Source of the DNA: Branchiostoma floridae
Taxonomy: Eukaryota; Chordata; Leptocardii; Amphioxiformes; Branchiostomatidae
DNA: 64,000 bases
Assembly: GCF_000003815.2 (NCBI RefSeq)
Contig: NC_049980.1
Coordinates: 12,518,299 to 12,582,298 of the forward strand
Reading direction: 5' to 3'
Positions within the stretch are counted from its first letter, which is position 1. Each line of letters begins with the position of its first letter. The notes below the pieces were generated by a model that was given only the letters and a program-made list of their open reading frames with translations, made no database searches and was not told where the DNA came from. The position numbers and the translations under genes are program-made. Shown piece by piece: positions 44,601 to 57,900 of this stretch.

Positions 44601-46905
44601 ATTAATTGTGATGTATGTAACATCATGTCTTTTTTCATCTTTCTTAGAAAAATGCATGTGATAGTCTTTTTCAAATAGCATCAAAATAGAATAGAGAAAT
44701 GTATGTGATATTTATTTTCTAAAAGCACCAACGTAACGGCTTCCTCCGACTTGTCTGACCTTGTCTGATTGTTGGTTAGACAATCAGCGCAGCTTTGATA
44801 CGGGTCCGGCTTGATCAGCCAATAGGAAAAGTACGTTCGACCACATTGTGACCTGGGTAGCTTATAACTGTTACAAGTCAAAGGTTCGTTTTACTTCTGC
44901 CCTGCTGTAGGCCCTCCCACCTGGAGTTTAAACATGACTTCACAGCTGGCGCCAGACTGTACATGGTCAAGCTGTCATCTGAGTTAACTTATGGTAATCA
45001 GAAACAGCTTTGAGCCCGCGGAAACGGTTGACCTCTCCAATAGGATAAGGACAGAAAATACTTCTCAGATTCAATCTGTACGGTATGTGCTACTAACGGG
45101 GCGAGACAAGCTTTCCTTAAAAAAATATTCTTTGACTTTTGGTAGTGTCGTTTTTCGATTGTGCACCAATAAGATAGTCTCCCCTTGAGCTATCGTTGAG
45201 TGAAAATCGTTGTCACCAAGTACCCCAAGGGATAGCTTGAAAGATTTTACGTTTGTAGCTAGACGTGCAAAGGTAAAGTCTGGCAGGTCGTTCAGTGTAA
45301 TATATCCAGCCGTGCATGCTGCGTCGCATGCCTACAAAGCCGGTGTGTTACGCAGAAGAGTGGTTATAGCGGCCATACTGATGCCAAGTTTCACAAAGTT
45401 TCTGTCCCCCGTTCTTCTTATATCTCCATCTATAACATTTCTAAAAAGAAAGAAAGGACAAAAAAGGAAAGAAAGGGTCACGATAGCCTGGAAGGTATTG
45501 CTGAGACCACGTTAGTGACGAACCAACGACCTTGAAGGACGATATCCATGATAAAGAGCACGTTTATTTGCGCAAATGATCAAAGGCATTGTAAATTTCT
45601 ATAGCCTTCACCTAACCTGTCTCTTCGGTCAAACATACCGTAAAAGTGGCGAATTGAGTTATGGCTCGGTGTTGTGTACAGCCGACTGTGCGTGCCGCCG
45701 TGTGTTTACTTTAATCATCCTACTGTGTTAAAATGTTAATTCCTCTCGTATGTCTCATGCAGTTAGATAATAAACATATCTGCAATGGAGTAAAACTCTT
45801 TGGACTTTCCTTTGAATTTGCCATAAATCATTTTCGCACTCTTCTTACAAGATCCAATTCCAAAAATGCGATGCTAAAGACGTATCAAAATCTGCCAAAG
45901 AAGTCAAGGATGTTTACATAACTATTATTCGGTGCTTCTATCTTCAGAAATGTAGAGGACTATAAAAGAATCTCCTGCACATTTTGTGGCGTCAATAGAA
46001 TTATGTGCACAGTTAATAACAGGTGTGTCTCAACCAAGATGCAGATATTCTATCTTACTCGTACCTTGCTTTCTGCACCCCTCTTTTGCAGCCTTCATAA
46101 ACCGTCCCCTGGGTAGTAGTCACAAGGGGGCGTGGTTGTGATGTACGAGTACACCACCTGTAGAACGCACTTCGTGCTAGGTCGTTCCCTGCAGAGACCA
46201 AACTTGCTCACAGGGCTCGTAAAACAGCAGGCGAGCATAAGTGGTTATTTCGAAAGGCATACCAAAGTGGTTGTGCAAGTTGGGTCACTGAACATTCTTC
46301 CTTTCTTCCTTCACTACTTCTTCTGCTTCCCCGGGATTTCAATTTCCGACTCTTTCTATGTCCCCTTCCTCCTTACTCTCTATCTGACTTTTGGCGAGCG
46401 AGGGAGTAGTACCTTGTCAGTTGTTGTTAGCTTAACTTTAAAGTTAACTGTGTGTTTGATTGATTGATTGATTAATTGATTGTTTGTCAGGTAAATTACT
46501 CATTAAGATGACACGGTAAATTAAGAAGAAGAAAAAAAAAACAGACCGGTAAGACATATGTATAGTTTTCCAGGTTGGTCCATACGCCATCAGACTTTGA
46601 CTTCCCCACACGTGCCAAGATTCACACATCCCGGCACACCCCGCGACCCCCAGTGGGATATCAGGCTCGCAATCCAACGCCATGTTTACACACGTACAAA
46701 CATCGTCTTACCGGAACGTTAACAGGGGGACTTTCCCGTGACCTTGCTGGGGGTATCCCCTCACGGGGACATCAAATAGGTGCCCAGCCCGGCTGAGACA
46801 CGGAGGTACCTCCAGGGAACCGGCTCCTCTTCCTGCCTGCCTCGGTGTTACTCGTCAAGGACTCGCTGGGAAGGGCATTGCTATCTTTGTTCATTCCGAT
46901 AGAAG
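38661..46905. other. Long gene-poor stretch
   Basis: More than 8 kb without a frame I can support. The best splice-like site is CATACAG|GTAAGTGTCG (about 41333), a strong donor with no recognisable exon before it. A TTGA microsatellite lies at 46456-46484. Open frames of 80-111 aa (43588, 45210, 46132) lack motifs. Confidence 0.4.
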
Positions 46906-47274
46906 TATACAGTCAAAACTGCCCCAGAAGCCCACCCAGACCGATAAAACCCGGCTGGATAGATGGTCATTATAGTCCGGAGTGCTTTTGCCAATGAGAA
47001 AATGAAATGGGAAACGGGAAATGAAATCTAAAAAAAAAAATTCACGGGTCTCAGTGGCAAGTGTACAGATGTTGACACACTGGCAGCACCAAATCCGTAG
47101 GTGTTTGGGGCACCTTTAGACAGATTAGCCGTGAGGCTCGGTGGGCGTCACTCCACCGTCATGGGGGGCAGGGGCAAAGAATCTAAGAGACCATGAAAAA
47201 AATGATAGTGGTCACATTGGCTAGGTGTTTTTTTTTTATTGTATGATGGTCTGTTGTACAGGCCTGACTGTATA
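46906..47274. mobile_element. Probable MITE with TATACAGTC ends
   Basis: TATACAGTCAAAACTGCCCC at 46906 and, in reverse from 47274, TATACAGTCAGGCCTGTAC. The pairing is short and imperfect; internal GGTCATTATAGTCC / ATAGTGGTCACAT recalls the 25801-26100 family. Confidence 0.45.
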
Positions 47275-49103
47275 TCTCTTCCAAAGTATTTTGCTTGACT
47301 GTATGACTCTCCCCTAACGTGAAGTCATGAAAAATTAAAATTTGTGACATCTCGCCTAACAAGTCAATTATCCTTTATACCCGAGAATGTGGTAGAAAGT
47401 TTGGAATCCCACGTACAGTCGATATCTACCCAGCCTCTCCCTTATCCCGAACAAACACAAACACGTTACAGCACAATGAACTCCAGATGACGAAAATTTA
47501 TTACATCGTTCTTGTCAAATAACCTTCGCCACATGCATGGTTCTACATGTAAGGCGAAGCGAATCCACTACCTTGTTCATCTACACCCTGTGGTGTTTTA
47601 AATTGGAATCACATAACGCATAGGTTAAACATTGTTAATCTTACAAGTACATAAAGGTCGTGTGGTTTCTTTGCAAGAGATGACGTTAAAACATCGTCCA
47701 ATCAGGCATTAGCTTACAGCTGGTTATTTTCACAAGTCTTACGTAATACGGAATGTATTGCGGACATTGATTGGCATCTGGTGCAACTCTGCACAGCAGA
47801 ATGTTGAACCTTCTTTCTGAGAATATCACAGCTTCTATATGCACCACCCTTTAACATGATGCGAACTATCATCGACATTCTACAAAAACATATGTCTTCA
47901 AGTTTCAACGATAGGCCAGGTCATTTCAATCGCTTGATTGACCCGTCTATGAAAACATAGGTATAAAAGATTGCAGCCTAAATGCGAAGATAAGATCTTG
48001 ATGACATCTATGGGCTTCGGAACGATAAAATTTAGTTAACTTGGCCTGGAAGTAATAGTAAAGTTGGTAGTTTCTGCTGTAGTGCGGACGTACACATTTT
48101 GCACTGCTAATTAGCGGCAATAAATGCTGCAGGTTAGGTCGTCCCCCCTTTCAGCTTGGCGGCGATTGCTAAACAACCGTGCAGGGACCAAAATTGGGGT
48201 TGTGCGCCCTTGGTTTTGCAATTGTGAGGTGGTATAAGATAAAGAAGTATGTTTTAAATGACAACAAAACATACAAAACGTGAAAAAAAAAATTTGGTCC
48301 CTTAGCGGTCACTCAGCAGCTGGTAGCCTTTAGTGGAATGGGGATAAATTTAGAAATAGTAAAAAATCATTAGTACGAATTTTTGACATCAGGAGATTTG
48401 AATACATCATGTCAAATTCTGTACATAATTATCATTGTTATTCACATTTGGCACTTGTATTCCCATGTTATGCGTACATATCTGTGTTACGGACAGTAGG
48501 ATTGGGCAAGTGGGAAACAGTCCAGCCCAATCTGTTGCCCAAAATAAAAAGCAGCAGGTCGTCTCGTACAATATAAATCTTTGTACTTTATATCATCAGT
48601 AATGTGCAGCAGAGTAAATAATTCGTACAAATCAACATTGTGTGGCAGTCTTCTACAGTTTGCACTGAGAACATGGAAACATTCACGAACACCTAAAAAT
48701 CTCTAATCCGAGATCTATAACAGAGGGAGTGAACTGGCCAGCTGCCAACCTCAGCATCTGACAATATTTAAAACTATGGTACCAAATATTTTGAAGTAGT
48801 GTCAAATACATTTCAAGACCTCCTGTGACATGAATCGTTACCATTGACACTATATGTAGGAAACGTTTCAAGATTCACAAAAAAGACTTAATCCAACACA
48901 AGGTATTTTGCATACGCCCTCTCCAGTATCCCCTAAACTCGAGGATGAATTTATCATTCGCTAACAATTTTAGACTGTGTTTTTAAACTAAGTAAACTGT
49001 GGTAAAGAGTTGAGGTGGTTTGGCCTGAAATTATCAGCCTTACGACTAAATTCAAGATGTATCTGTGTTTCATTTTGTTCGACATTAAAAATTGATCACT
49101 AAC
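47275..49103. other. Gene-poor stretch 3' of the hyaluronan synthase gene
   Basis: No supported coding region or element. Confidence 0.4.
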
Positions 49104-49131
49104 TTTATTAAGAAATGAATTATTTTTTATT
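49104..49131 (-). terminator. Poly(A) signals of the hyaluronan synthase gene
   Basis: AATAAA on the minus strand at 49131-49126 and again at 49109-49104, 50-72 bp after the stop codon. Confidence 0.6.
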
Positions 49132-49180
49132 AAGGGGGGAGGGGGCAATCCTATCAAAATGGGACGTGCACCAATTTGGG

Positions 49181-50845
49181 TTAAACCTCTTCAGCAGCTT
49201 CAGTGACGCGTTGGGAGGCTAATACATGGTATTCTTTTGCAGGGTAATGCCTGGCTTTATACACTATATAAGCAGCTGTCATACAAAGCCAGTAGATTGT
49301 GTAAAAACAGGTCCCTATAATGAGATACGCCTGCTTTTGTCGATCGAACGGGTTACCCCATTCCTGGTAGGCCGTGTAGCCACAACCACCCAGGAGTATG
49401 GTAAACCAGATGGAGAGGGGAACAAGTGGGATGTAGTTAGCGATGATCTTCTTCCTCCCTGACGTGCCCCAGCTGGTTTTACCGATGGTACAGAGCGCAA
49501 AGAATTTACTGGGTAATAAACTGGTGAAATACAAGAGCGAATAGATGGACATAAACAACATGATGGGTCTACGGGAGAGGGCAAAAGCATAGATACTCTT
49601 AACGATACCGATCACCTGGATGATGTGGAGCAGGAGGAGGATGTTCCAAATCTTCCCTCTGTAGACCAGCTGGAAGGTGGTGATGGTCAGGAAGACGGGA
49701 AAGAGTCCAGAGAACACGGAGTCGTAGGTCATCCACAGGGAGTGCTTGTGGAACCACAGGGCGTTGTAGAGCCACTCGCGGTAGTAGGACTTGCACCAGC
49801 GGGTCTGTTGGTTCAGCCAGCGGAGGTAGGTGGAGGGCGTCTCGGTGAGGCAGGAGGCGCGCCAGGTGAACTTGGTGCCGTAGCCCAGGCTGAGCACGCG
49901 ATTGGTCAGGTGTCGGTCGTCGCCAAAGGTGCACTTGGAGCCGCAGAAGCTCTGCTCGTACCAGTGGTCGAGCACCTGTTGGATCAGCGTGCTTCGGTAG
50001 AGTCCCAGGGGGCCGCTGATGCACGTGACGCAGTTGAAGAAGGACTGGGAAGCGCGCTCCACGTTGAAGGCCATCCAGTACCGTAAGCTACTCAGGAACG
50101 AAATCAAAGAGTCCATCTTGTTTAGAATTCTGACATCCCCCACGGCGGCGCCAACATCCTCGTATTTGTCGAGGATCTTAGCCATTTCCATGGCACACAT
50201 GGGGTCCAGAATGGTATCCGAGTCGCAGACTTGGACGTAGTCCACGGTGTCCCCTAGTGCCTTGAAACCTGTGTACAAAGCCTCCCTCTTTCCTCCCCAC
50301 TCTTGTAGAATGCAGCTGTATTGGTGCGACCGCACCATGTTTACTAGCTGCTCGGTCGGGTCCGCTGAAACTTCCTCAATGCTGTCCGATTGAAACGTGT
50401 GGAAATTGTGCTGCCAGAAAAACGTCGCCGTGTTTTCCTTTCCCATGATGTCCACGAAAATGTCTTTCATGTAGAAATCTTCGTCCCTGTTTCCGTCCAC
50501 GACCATGACGATCTTCATCTTGGGATATTTCAATGTCTTAGCTGAGATAAGGCAGTGACGCATCAGTTCGGGATCTTCCTGGTATGCTGCTATGACCAGA
50601 CCGATGACCCGGTCGCTTTCCTCCAGGTCTTCCTCGGTAGAGATGCGATAATGTTCTATCAAGGCCGCCACGCTTTGGATAATCAGGTGCACGCACATGA
50701 CGGCGCCGTACAGGCCGAACGCGAAGTAGCTGTCCTCGGAGGCGATGAAGCTGTAGCCTGTAGAGTAGACGGCTACCATGCCGACGAGGACGGCGATGAG
50801 GAACGTCCCCGTCAGCGCAATACGGGCTGGTCTCCACGAGCACAT
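49181..50845 (-). CDS. HAS: Hyaluronan synthase (HAS2-like), 554 aa, single coding exon
   Basis: Polymerises UDP-GlcNAc and UDP-GlcA into hyaluronan and exports it; integral plasma-membrane GT2 enzyme. The 554 residues match vertebrate HAS2 length (552). Two N-terminal membrane segments (about 9-30 and 42-63) precede the catalytic domain: VVDGN (115-119), WGGKREALYTGF (183-194), VQVCDSDT (204-211, metal/UDP site), CISGPLGLYR (275-284), TFGDDRHLTNRVLSLGY (306-322, general base region) and LNQQTRWCKSYYREWLYN (344-361, Q-x-x-R-W). Several C-terminal membrane segments follow (about 375-395, 400-420, 427-450, 470-492, 505-528), with SWGTSGRKKII between. The start is ATG at 50845: an acceptor TTTTGCACTTCGCAG ends two bases before it, so a noncoding exon lies upstream and the five residues further 5' are intronic. 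All coding sequence is in one exon, unlike vertebrate HAS genes, whose coding parts are split. Antisense frames of up to 153 aa are shadows. Confidence 0.96.
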   Translation of the reverse strand: MCSWRPARIALTGTFLIAVLVGMVAVYSTGYSFIASEDSYFAFGLYGAVMCVHLIIQSVAALIEHYRISTEEDLEESDRVIGLVIAAYQEDPELMRHCLISAKTLKYPKMKIVMVVDGNRDEDFYMKDIFVDIMGKENTATFFWQHNFHTFQSDSIEEVSADPTEQLVNMVRSHQYSCILQEWGGKREALYTGFKALGDTVDYVQVCDSDTILDPMCAMEMAKILDKYEDVGAAVGDVRILNKMDSLISFLSSLRYWMAFNVERASQSFFNCVTCISGPLGLYRSTLIQQVLDHWYEQSFCGSKCTFGDDRHLTNRVLSLGYGTKFTWRASCLTETPSTYLRWLNQQTRWCKSYYREWLYNALWFHKHSLWMTYDSVFSGLFPVFLTITTFQLVYRGKIWNILLLLHIIQVIGIVKSIYAFALSRRPIMLFMSIYSLLYFTSLLPSKFFALCTIGKTSWGTSGRKKIIANYIPLVPLSIWFTILLGGCGYTAYQEWGNPFDRQKQAYLIIGTCFYTIYWLCMTAAYIVYKARHYPAKEYHVLASQRVTEAAEEV

Positions 50846-50847
50846 AC

Positions 50848-53800
50848 CTGCGAAGTGCAAAAGTAGGGATTAGAGGCGGAAAGAGAGTGATCAGCACTCC
50901 GTCAGCCCCTTTATGAACTGACGTCGGTGTAGCAGACGGCACTCAGGCAGTTCGGGGTGATTTGTTGGGGCACCCAAGCCTTACTGTAAGTAGCCCCCAC
51001 CCGTTGGCTTGTTCCTGTACCCCTGTGTCACTGTATGTTTCTATTCGCCACGTTGAACGTCGGTGAGTTAAAAGGACCCCACCGATAGTTTAACCTTGGA
51101 GTAGACCAACGGGTCAACTTCCATCCGACTGAAATATGAAGTTCAGGCGCTAGACAGAGAATAATTTTGTCAGCAGTAACACTGACGTGATTGCGTTTCC
51201 AGAAGAGCAGAAGGGGGAGTAGAAGTGTTATCGGATTTTCACCAATTTGTTATCAGCTGTGGGCATGGAGTAGTTAGTAGCGAGGTGGCAGACCTTGGCC
51301 CGATAAGGAGAGACAGGGTTGCCTTGGCGTTGACAGAAACATGCCAACACGTGAGGATCATTGCTGCTATGAATCCATCATTTCTGTGAACTTAACAGAC
51401 GTAAAGTTCTGGTGAAAAGCAGGTTTGGTTTCTGGTCCAAACAGGTTCGAGAAAGTCGTATTTCTCTCTCGCTCTCCCCGCGAGATAAGTCGTTACCGTA
51501 TTCGGTGTCACCTCACCAAGGTCAAACCGACACAGTACTTCATACTGGCGCAAGTCATGTTTATCCGCTTGGGTCGGATACCAGGGTGTTTCTGGTGTTG
51601 TTAACAACGCCAACAAGGTTATATTTTTTTCAGGAAATGAAAGCTTTACAGCTGTCAAACTATCTTTTTCCCGGGCCCTTTTTTTTCCCCTAGTACACTT
51701 CACTTGAGATTACAAGTGAGCCAATAGTCAGACAGACACGTGCGATTCTGTACGACCACCGGGAGACTTTCGTTTCTGCTTGTCTTCAGCTTTGCAACAA
51801 ACAGGCGTTGAATGTATAAAAAGCCTAACAGTATGTACATCGGTTTATGGTCCACGGAACACCTTTACACACGCTGATCAGTGCACATCTATATGAAAGA
51901 ATGTAGGTTCCTACCCAGAACGAGTATAATCCTGCTAAGAACCCCTCCCCCTTATACACACTAACAGGTCGACCAAGGACGGGTTTGTTGAAAGCCGTGC
52001 GACGTGCCCTGCCTGATTGCCAGATTTAAAGTCTCTGTGATACATCAATCAATCTGTCTCCATGCTACCCGATAGCTAACAGAGGTCTGAAAGTTGAAAT
52101 CCCAGACATGGCTTTGACATTTAAGAAATCTCTCCAGATATGATGGCCTTGTGTGACTTATCTTGCTTCCATCTGCCATTTTTCGGATCGATTTTATTCC
52201 AAATCAATTTGACGTATGTGCGACTATATTCCAACAAAAATCAATTGTTCTAAATTCGGTATTATTCACATTCATTACCCACTGCCTCCAAAGATGACTT
52301 CCCAAGTGGAGTACGTAGAATAACAGATACATGTAGATCTATTGGCATTTAAAAAACTTACATTATTGTACGGTTGTGCTCGTTTTCAATTAGCCTTCGA
52401 ACATGAGGTTGCAAAAAAAAGTAAGTCTTTGAAAAGAGTGATGGAAGCAACATGCATCTGCTATAGTGTAACTATTAACTCATTACACGTGCTTTCAACA
52501 TGTGATATGGATAATACCCGTTCTTACAAATGGAAACTGTCAGGCTACATCTGCTGGCGTTTAAAATCTTTTTATATATTTTCGACCTTTGTATGAACCT
52601 CTTATTCAATGCGTCTGCGTCCCTTAACTTGGAGTCTTTCCCGCATCTCTTGCACTGCGCCGTGCCATGTACATGTACCAGCCGACATGGTAACAGTTTT
52701 CCTGACAGCCTAAATATATCCAAATGCCCCTATTTGAGCATAAGAAAGTTATCCATATCTAAACAGATATATAACTACAATGTACATGTTTTGTTCATTA
52801 ATTTTTCCATTACCATCTACTGTTTATAATTTTTCTACCTTCATGATCAGCACCTCTGGCATGCTTTTGCGTGACAATTCTATTCTGCAAATCAAATTCA
52901 TTACTTCACAACTTGTGAATCTTGTCAAGTTTGTACATAAAGTCAGGGAAAACTGCAACATTGGCAATTTTGTAATGTCAAAAAGAAACTGCGACTATCA
53001 TTTGAACAATACACTCAACATGTTGTCAATTAGAGCTCCGACCTCCCATGAACTTCCAGACTTCAAAAAACAAGATTTTTGCATGTGCTGAAGTAACACT
53101 TCCCTATGCCCATCATCACCTTGCCCTCTCCACTTCCCTCTGTACTCTCTCTACATGATACTTGGACCCAGGCCCGACGTACAATTAACGGCAATTGGCA
53201 ATTGGACCTCCCCGATGTTCAAATAGACACATCTGTTACATATCACTTACGGTAGTTAATGGCAGTAGCCTGATACAGGCTAACGCAAGGACATAGGGTT
53301 TAAAGTGCTTATCGGCTAAAATTTATACCATAAGCTTGTCAGCTTTTCACTTTTAAGTTATATTTAGACGGTGTTATGTAGCTAAATTTGATAAACATTC
53401 ATCATCATTCCCCCAAACAGTGCTTTGTTGTCAACATGTGAGACCAAGGGCATTATAGGTAGATGTAGGTGAGACTGATTTCTGCAGTTTAAGTTTGCTC
53501 TCTCTTGTGATGTTGACTCAACGATATAATTAAGAACATTAAAAGTAAGTAAAACAATCGCTACGGCTTTCATAGCGTTATTCTTGTGCGATAATTACCC
53601 ATGTCTGTGGCATCATCGCGAGAGGTAACGTACGTCTGCTGACAACGGGACACAACGGGACTCCGCGTGACATCCGGGAACTTTCATCATGATTCAGCCA
53701 TCATAGGTCTCATGATATTCAGATATGATTCCTCTCGCCATCATATTTCCTTTTCTTAAATCACTCCCATACTTAAATTTATCCTATGATTTTGACATGA

Positions 53801-54872
53801 TATTAATGTATTGTTTGGTACGCAGGATGAACACAGGACTGAGTGGTTTCGACTAAGACTGGAGAAAACACGCTCGCTGTTACATATGTTTTTCCTGCAC
53901 TCTTTTATCACCGCTGTCATCACCCGTCCCGCCTTTCCTCATGTGACTAACTCTGTGTTTTATAGTAGGCAAACTATTTCACCTGTCGAGCTTCAAAGGT
54001 TATCATCCAAATTGATGACATAGTTTTATCAAGACTTAGTTTACTGATAAAGCAGATGAACGTGTTTTCTACTTTAACATGAAGGTTGATACCGTGGGAA
54101 CATTCTACTACACTTTCGCATACCAGACACATGAGCAGTCTGATTTCGGCATGACGTGTCAACTTTAGGTTGTTGTCTGTAGAATTCACGCGGTGACTAG
54201 AATGTTTGAGAGAAGTATTTTTCAAACACAGAATACGTCTGGCACAAGCTTGCAACGCCGGCAGGTCTTCGTGATAACTTCAGAAAACAGCAGACAAAAA
54301 AGAAGAAAACCGGGGCAAACCAGAGATATCTGGCCAGAGCAAGTCGGAACTGCCATAGCCATTAGAGCTGTTTGAAGGAGGAAGGTGGTATTTCGTCTGT
54401 TTGCTAAAAAGATTTGCAGTGCAGATGTTGTGGGAATGCTAACTTGTCTGCCCGTTCACCACACAGTGCGAGAATGGCGACCTTGAGCGCTGACTGTCGG
54501 CAAAGTGTTTTGACCTCCATCTGACCCCTAGCCTTTCTCTTGACCTTGCCGGGGATAAGCGGATGAGAAACAGGATCGTCGGGACTCCGTTTGCTCAATG
54601 TGCTTCGGGGCCTTTGAAGTTTGGAACTGGATGGAACTACAGTATGCCGGTCACTGCCATGGTGGGCTTGGGTAGACAAGTCCGGGAGGTGATGAGAAGG
54701 TCATGATCGAGTTGGTGCAGAGAGAAGTACTGTAAAGTCAGTCAATCCGCAGCCACTCGAAGTGGCTAATTGAACTGGAAATTATATCGGTTCCCATGCA
54801 TTTCTCATCCTCCAAACAGACAGCTAGCGTTGTAATCAGTCAACATAACGGAAAAACAACAACAACATGAAA
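50848..54872. other. Region upstream of HAS, no supported coding gene
   Basis: It should hold the HAS noncoding first exon and promoter, but I cannot place them. A 103-aa minus frame at 51392-51703 is unsupported. Confidence 0.4.
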
Positions 54873-54911
54873 ACGCGTGCGCGCGCGCGCGCACGTGTGT
54901 GTGTGTGTGTG
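54873..54911. repeat. Alternating purine-pyrimidine tract (CG)n(TG)n
   Basis: ACGCGTGCGCGCGCGCGCGC followed by ACGTGTGTGTGTGTGTGTG: 39 bp of strictly alternating purine and pyrimidine. Confidence 0.9.
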
Positions 54912-57900
54912 AGTGGAGGGGGTCCCTTGGCAAAGCACGGTTTCAAGTTTCATTTTCGGCAAGCGCTTAGATATAACCTTGCAACATGTTCTGTGTTCTA
55001 CCTGGGCGACATGAAAGTATAGTTTGTAACCATATTCGATTTCATTATACATTTCGCATAGTCCTCTAACTACTGAGCGATTGCCAAGAGCCGGGAACAC
55101 CTCGACAGTCGGTTACAAAATTTCGTGAAATACCAAACTGAACGTTTGCAGAGGCATGTAGAAAATCATAGCCTAATCAATTAATTCTAAACTATAGTCC
55201 TCTGAAATGCAAGTTTATATCGTCATTTCTGTTTTCATCAGTTTCATGTAGATAACCAAACATGCAAACAGGCAATATGTCGTATTAAGGCTCCGCAACT
55301 GTACCCGGCATTTCGCCAACCTGTCAGATGTTGACTGGCACAAGTTACCAGCAAATAACCGGTGTCTAGAACCGTAGCTAGGTAACCATGTAACCACACT
55401 GTAGGCAAATGTCAAACTATGAGTCAGCATGTGATGACAGAGCCGCTAACGCTGGCACATGTCGGCGCCATGCACATGGAATGGACAGGCCTACAAAATA
55501 CTCCTCTTCGAAAATCAACGGCAATCAGAGCAGCTGCAATCTCACATCTTGGAAGCTGCTTCTTTTCTTTCTTTCTTTTGCTGCAACTTTATCTTGTACG
55601 ATCCCCACTTTTGCTGATCGAAGCAAATGTACAAGTTGCAATATTGTGAAATATGTATAAGAGACAACGTTGTAAAAAGTACTAAACTTGCTTCCTACGT
55701 ATCACAGAGCTGTTCAGAGCATGAGTGTAACTCGCATCCTCCTAAGACACACTGGGTGGCTGTTAGTTTTCCATGGCTGGCTTTTCTGACTTGAGCTGTT
55801 TTGCTCATCACTCTCACATCTCATGTCCTTGTTCATGGCCAAATCTAATCGGTACGCCGCCCAAGAAGGTATGCAGCTCTGAGACACTGGACCTTGTTGA
55901 ACATCGTTACCACCCCCCACCCCCCGGGCCCACAAAAGTAGGCCGCATCCATAGAGGGCCTATATCATACACCCTGTGCCAGGTGGCACTGTACCTTTTC
56001 ATTACCCCACGTCTTAGCATGGCAGTCTGAAATACCGTATGTCAAACGGGGCAAGTACACTGTTATTGAATAATAATGAATAAACCTTTGAACACAGCAT
56101 GGGAAAATGAAAAATATTGAAACATCTTTCTCGTATTATAATCTTCAGTGAAGGGCGCTGACATTTGCAAGAAACGTTTGCCAGCCGGCACTCTCCCGCA
56201 AAGAACAAAGAACAACACCGCCCACGTGCAGCATGAGTACTTTAGAAGTGTTGTCAGCGTTAGGTCCTTCATAGCCACAATGTAGCTGGGTGGAATTATT
56301 TTCTGGAACGCCAACCATCGCCACTAGTGCATGTCTTTTGGACCCCCCCCCCCTCCCTCAAAAAAGGAGAACGACCTTAGAGACTACTTGCCACTTACCA
56401 CTTACCCTTGCCAGAATTGTAAAGCGTAAAAACAACACCATGGCCACAGCACAACAGCACATAATGCTGATGTAGTCCTCCCCCGCACCTGCTGCAGAGG
56501 CTGTTTGGTTTGAAATTACCGACCATGGGCTCTACAGGATGCCAAAATGTGCCGTGTTAGTCATTCTCAAAGGAAACCAAAATGCCAAACAACCAAAAAT
56601 ACACTTTCAAAACTTGACTCTGTGAAGATGAAGATGTGATTGAGAGCTAACAACCATTGAATACGTGATTCCAATACATACGCGTGATGCCTTGTTTATT
56701 GAAGGCTACGATTCTTAATATACAAAGATCGACGCTATTTTTTTTAGATTTGTTTGATACGGTCTTAGTCTTTGGAAAAGGTTTGTCTGAATTTGCCTTA
56801 CTCTGTCCCCACTTCAACCCGACAGGAACAACAGATGCTTTAAATTCTTGTTGACTTTTAAGTTCCCTTATCTTCTGGTATGTTATATACAACAAAATAC
56901 CATAGTTTGTGTACAGCTGATCATACAGACTTCTGCAATCCTGCCGTATCTGGTATACTACGGTACAGTGTTGTTTCGAATGGACAAAGAGAATTTCCAC
57001 CTATCCCGAGACTCTGACCTTGCCTTCTTTCTCCGAAGACGATATTCTGCAACAAAAATTTCCGGCTTATCAGTTGTTGCTGTTTCAAGGGCGTGGGGAC
57101 GGGACCAGGGCTCAATATACACAACTCAGTGTGACTAATACCCTTGAATGTACACAGATGTGAAGGTTTTAGATAAGGATGTATGAGTTATAACGTAACC
57201 TCCATAAGGACATGGTGAAGAGAGGTCAAAGCCAGGTCATGTTGGAGGACTGGAAGTACCGTATTAACTCACCTGAATATGGATGGTGTAATTCTATAGG
57301 TCTATCATAAGCCCATCTAAATGCCTAGAACTGACGGTGCAAGAGTGCCTTACTCAACTGTAGATTAAAAGCATAAGAGTGAAAGGCATTTTACCGAGAG
57401 CAAGGGTGTAGATTTACTATGTTAGCCAGATCGCCACCAAAGTATTGTCTCTTCACAGATGACCTTTAATTGACCTTGCCTACGGATGACCTTGTGCTGT
57501 TTAACCTTTATAAGTTAGCGACGAGGTGGTCCGTACTCCACGGGTTTTACTAAGAAAACAAATTTTGCTGACATGAACATTATTAAAATGGGGATTTTTC
57601 CCCAAGGTAAGTCATCAATCTCAGTGACATCGATGCAAGTGGTGCATAAGGGGAGGGGGGTGGTGGTGGTAGGTAAGAGGTGCCAGGTGGTTGTAAAAGT
57701 TATGCCGGGTTCTGGCAGAACAACATAATTTCTTGTACAACAGCAAAGAATACGTACCAGTACCTTGTCAAGCGGTATTGTTCAACCAGAAATGTTTGTC
57801 ACTTTTTTTTTACATCAAGGACAAACAAACGTAGCAAACTTCAAGTCTCCAAGGACACCAGTGACTTATTCATGACATAGACCTTGACAAATCACATTCT

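Noticed and set aside
45210..45515. 101-aa plus frame
   Set aside because: Basic, no motif, no splice borders or conservation evidence.
49599..50942. Frames of 73-153 aa on both strands within and beside HAS
   Set aside because: Shadows of the HAS coding region, which accounts for the codon structure.
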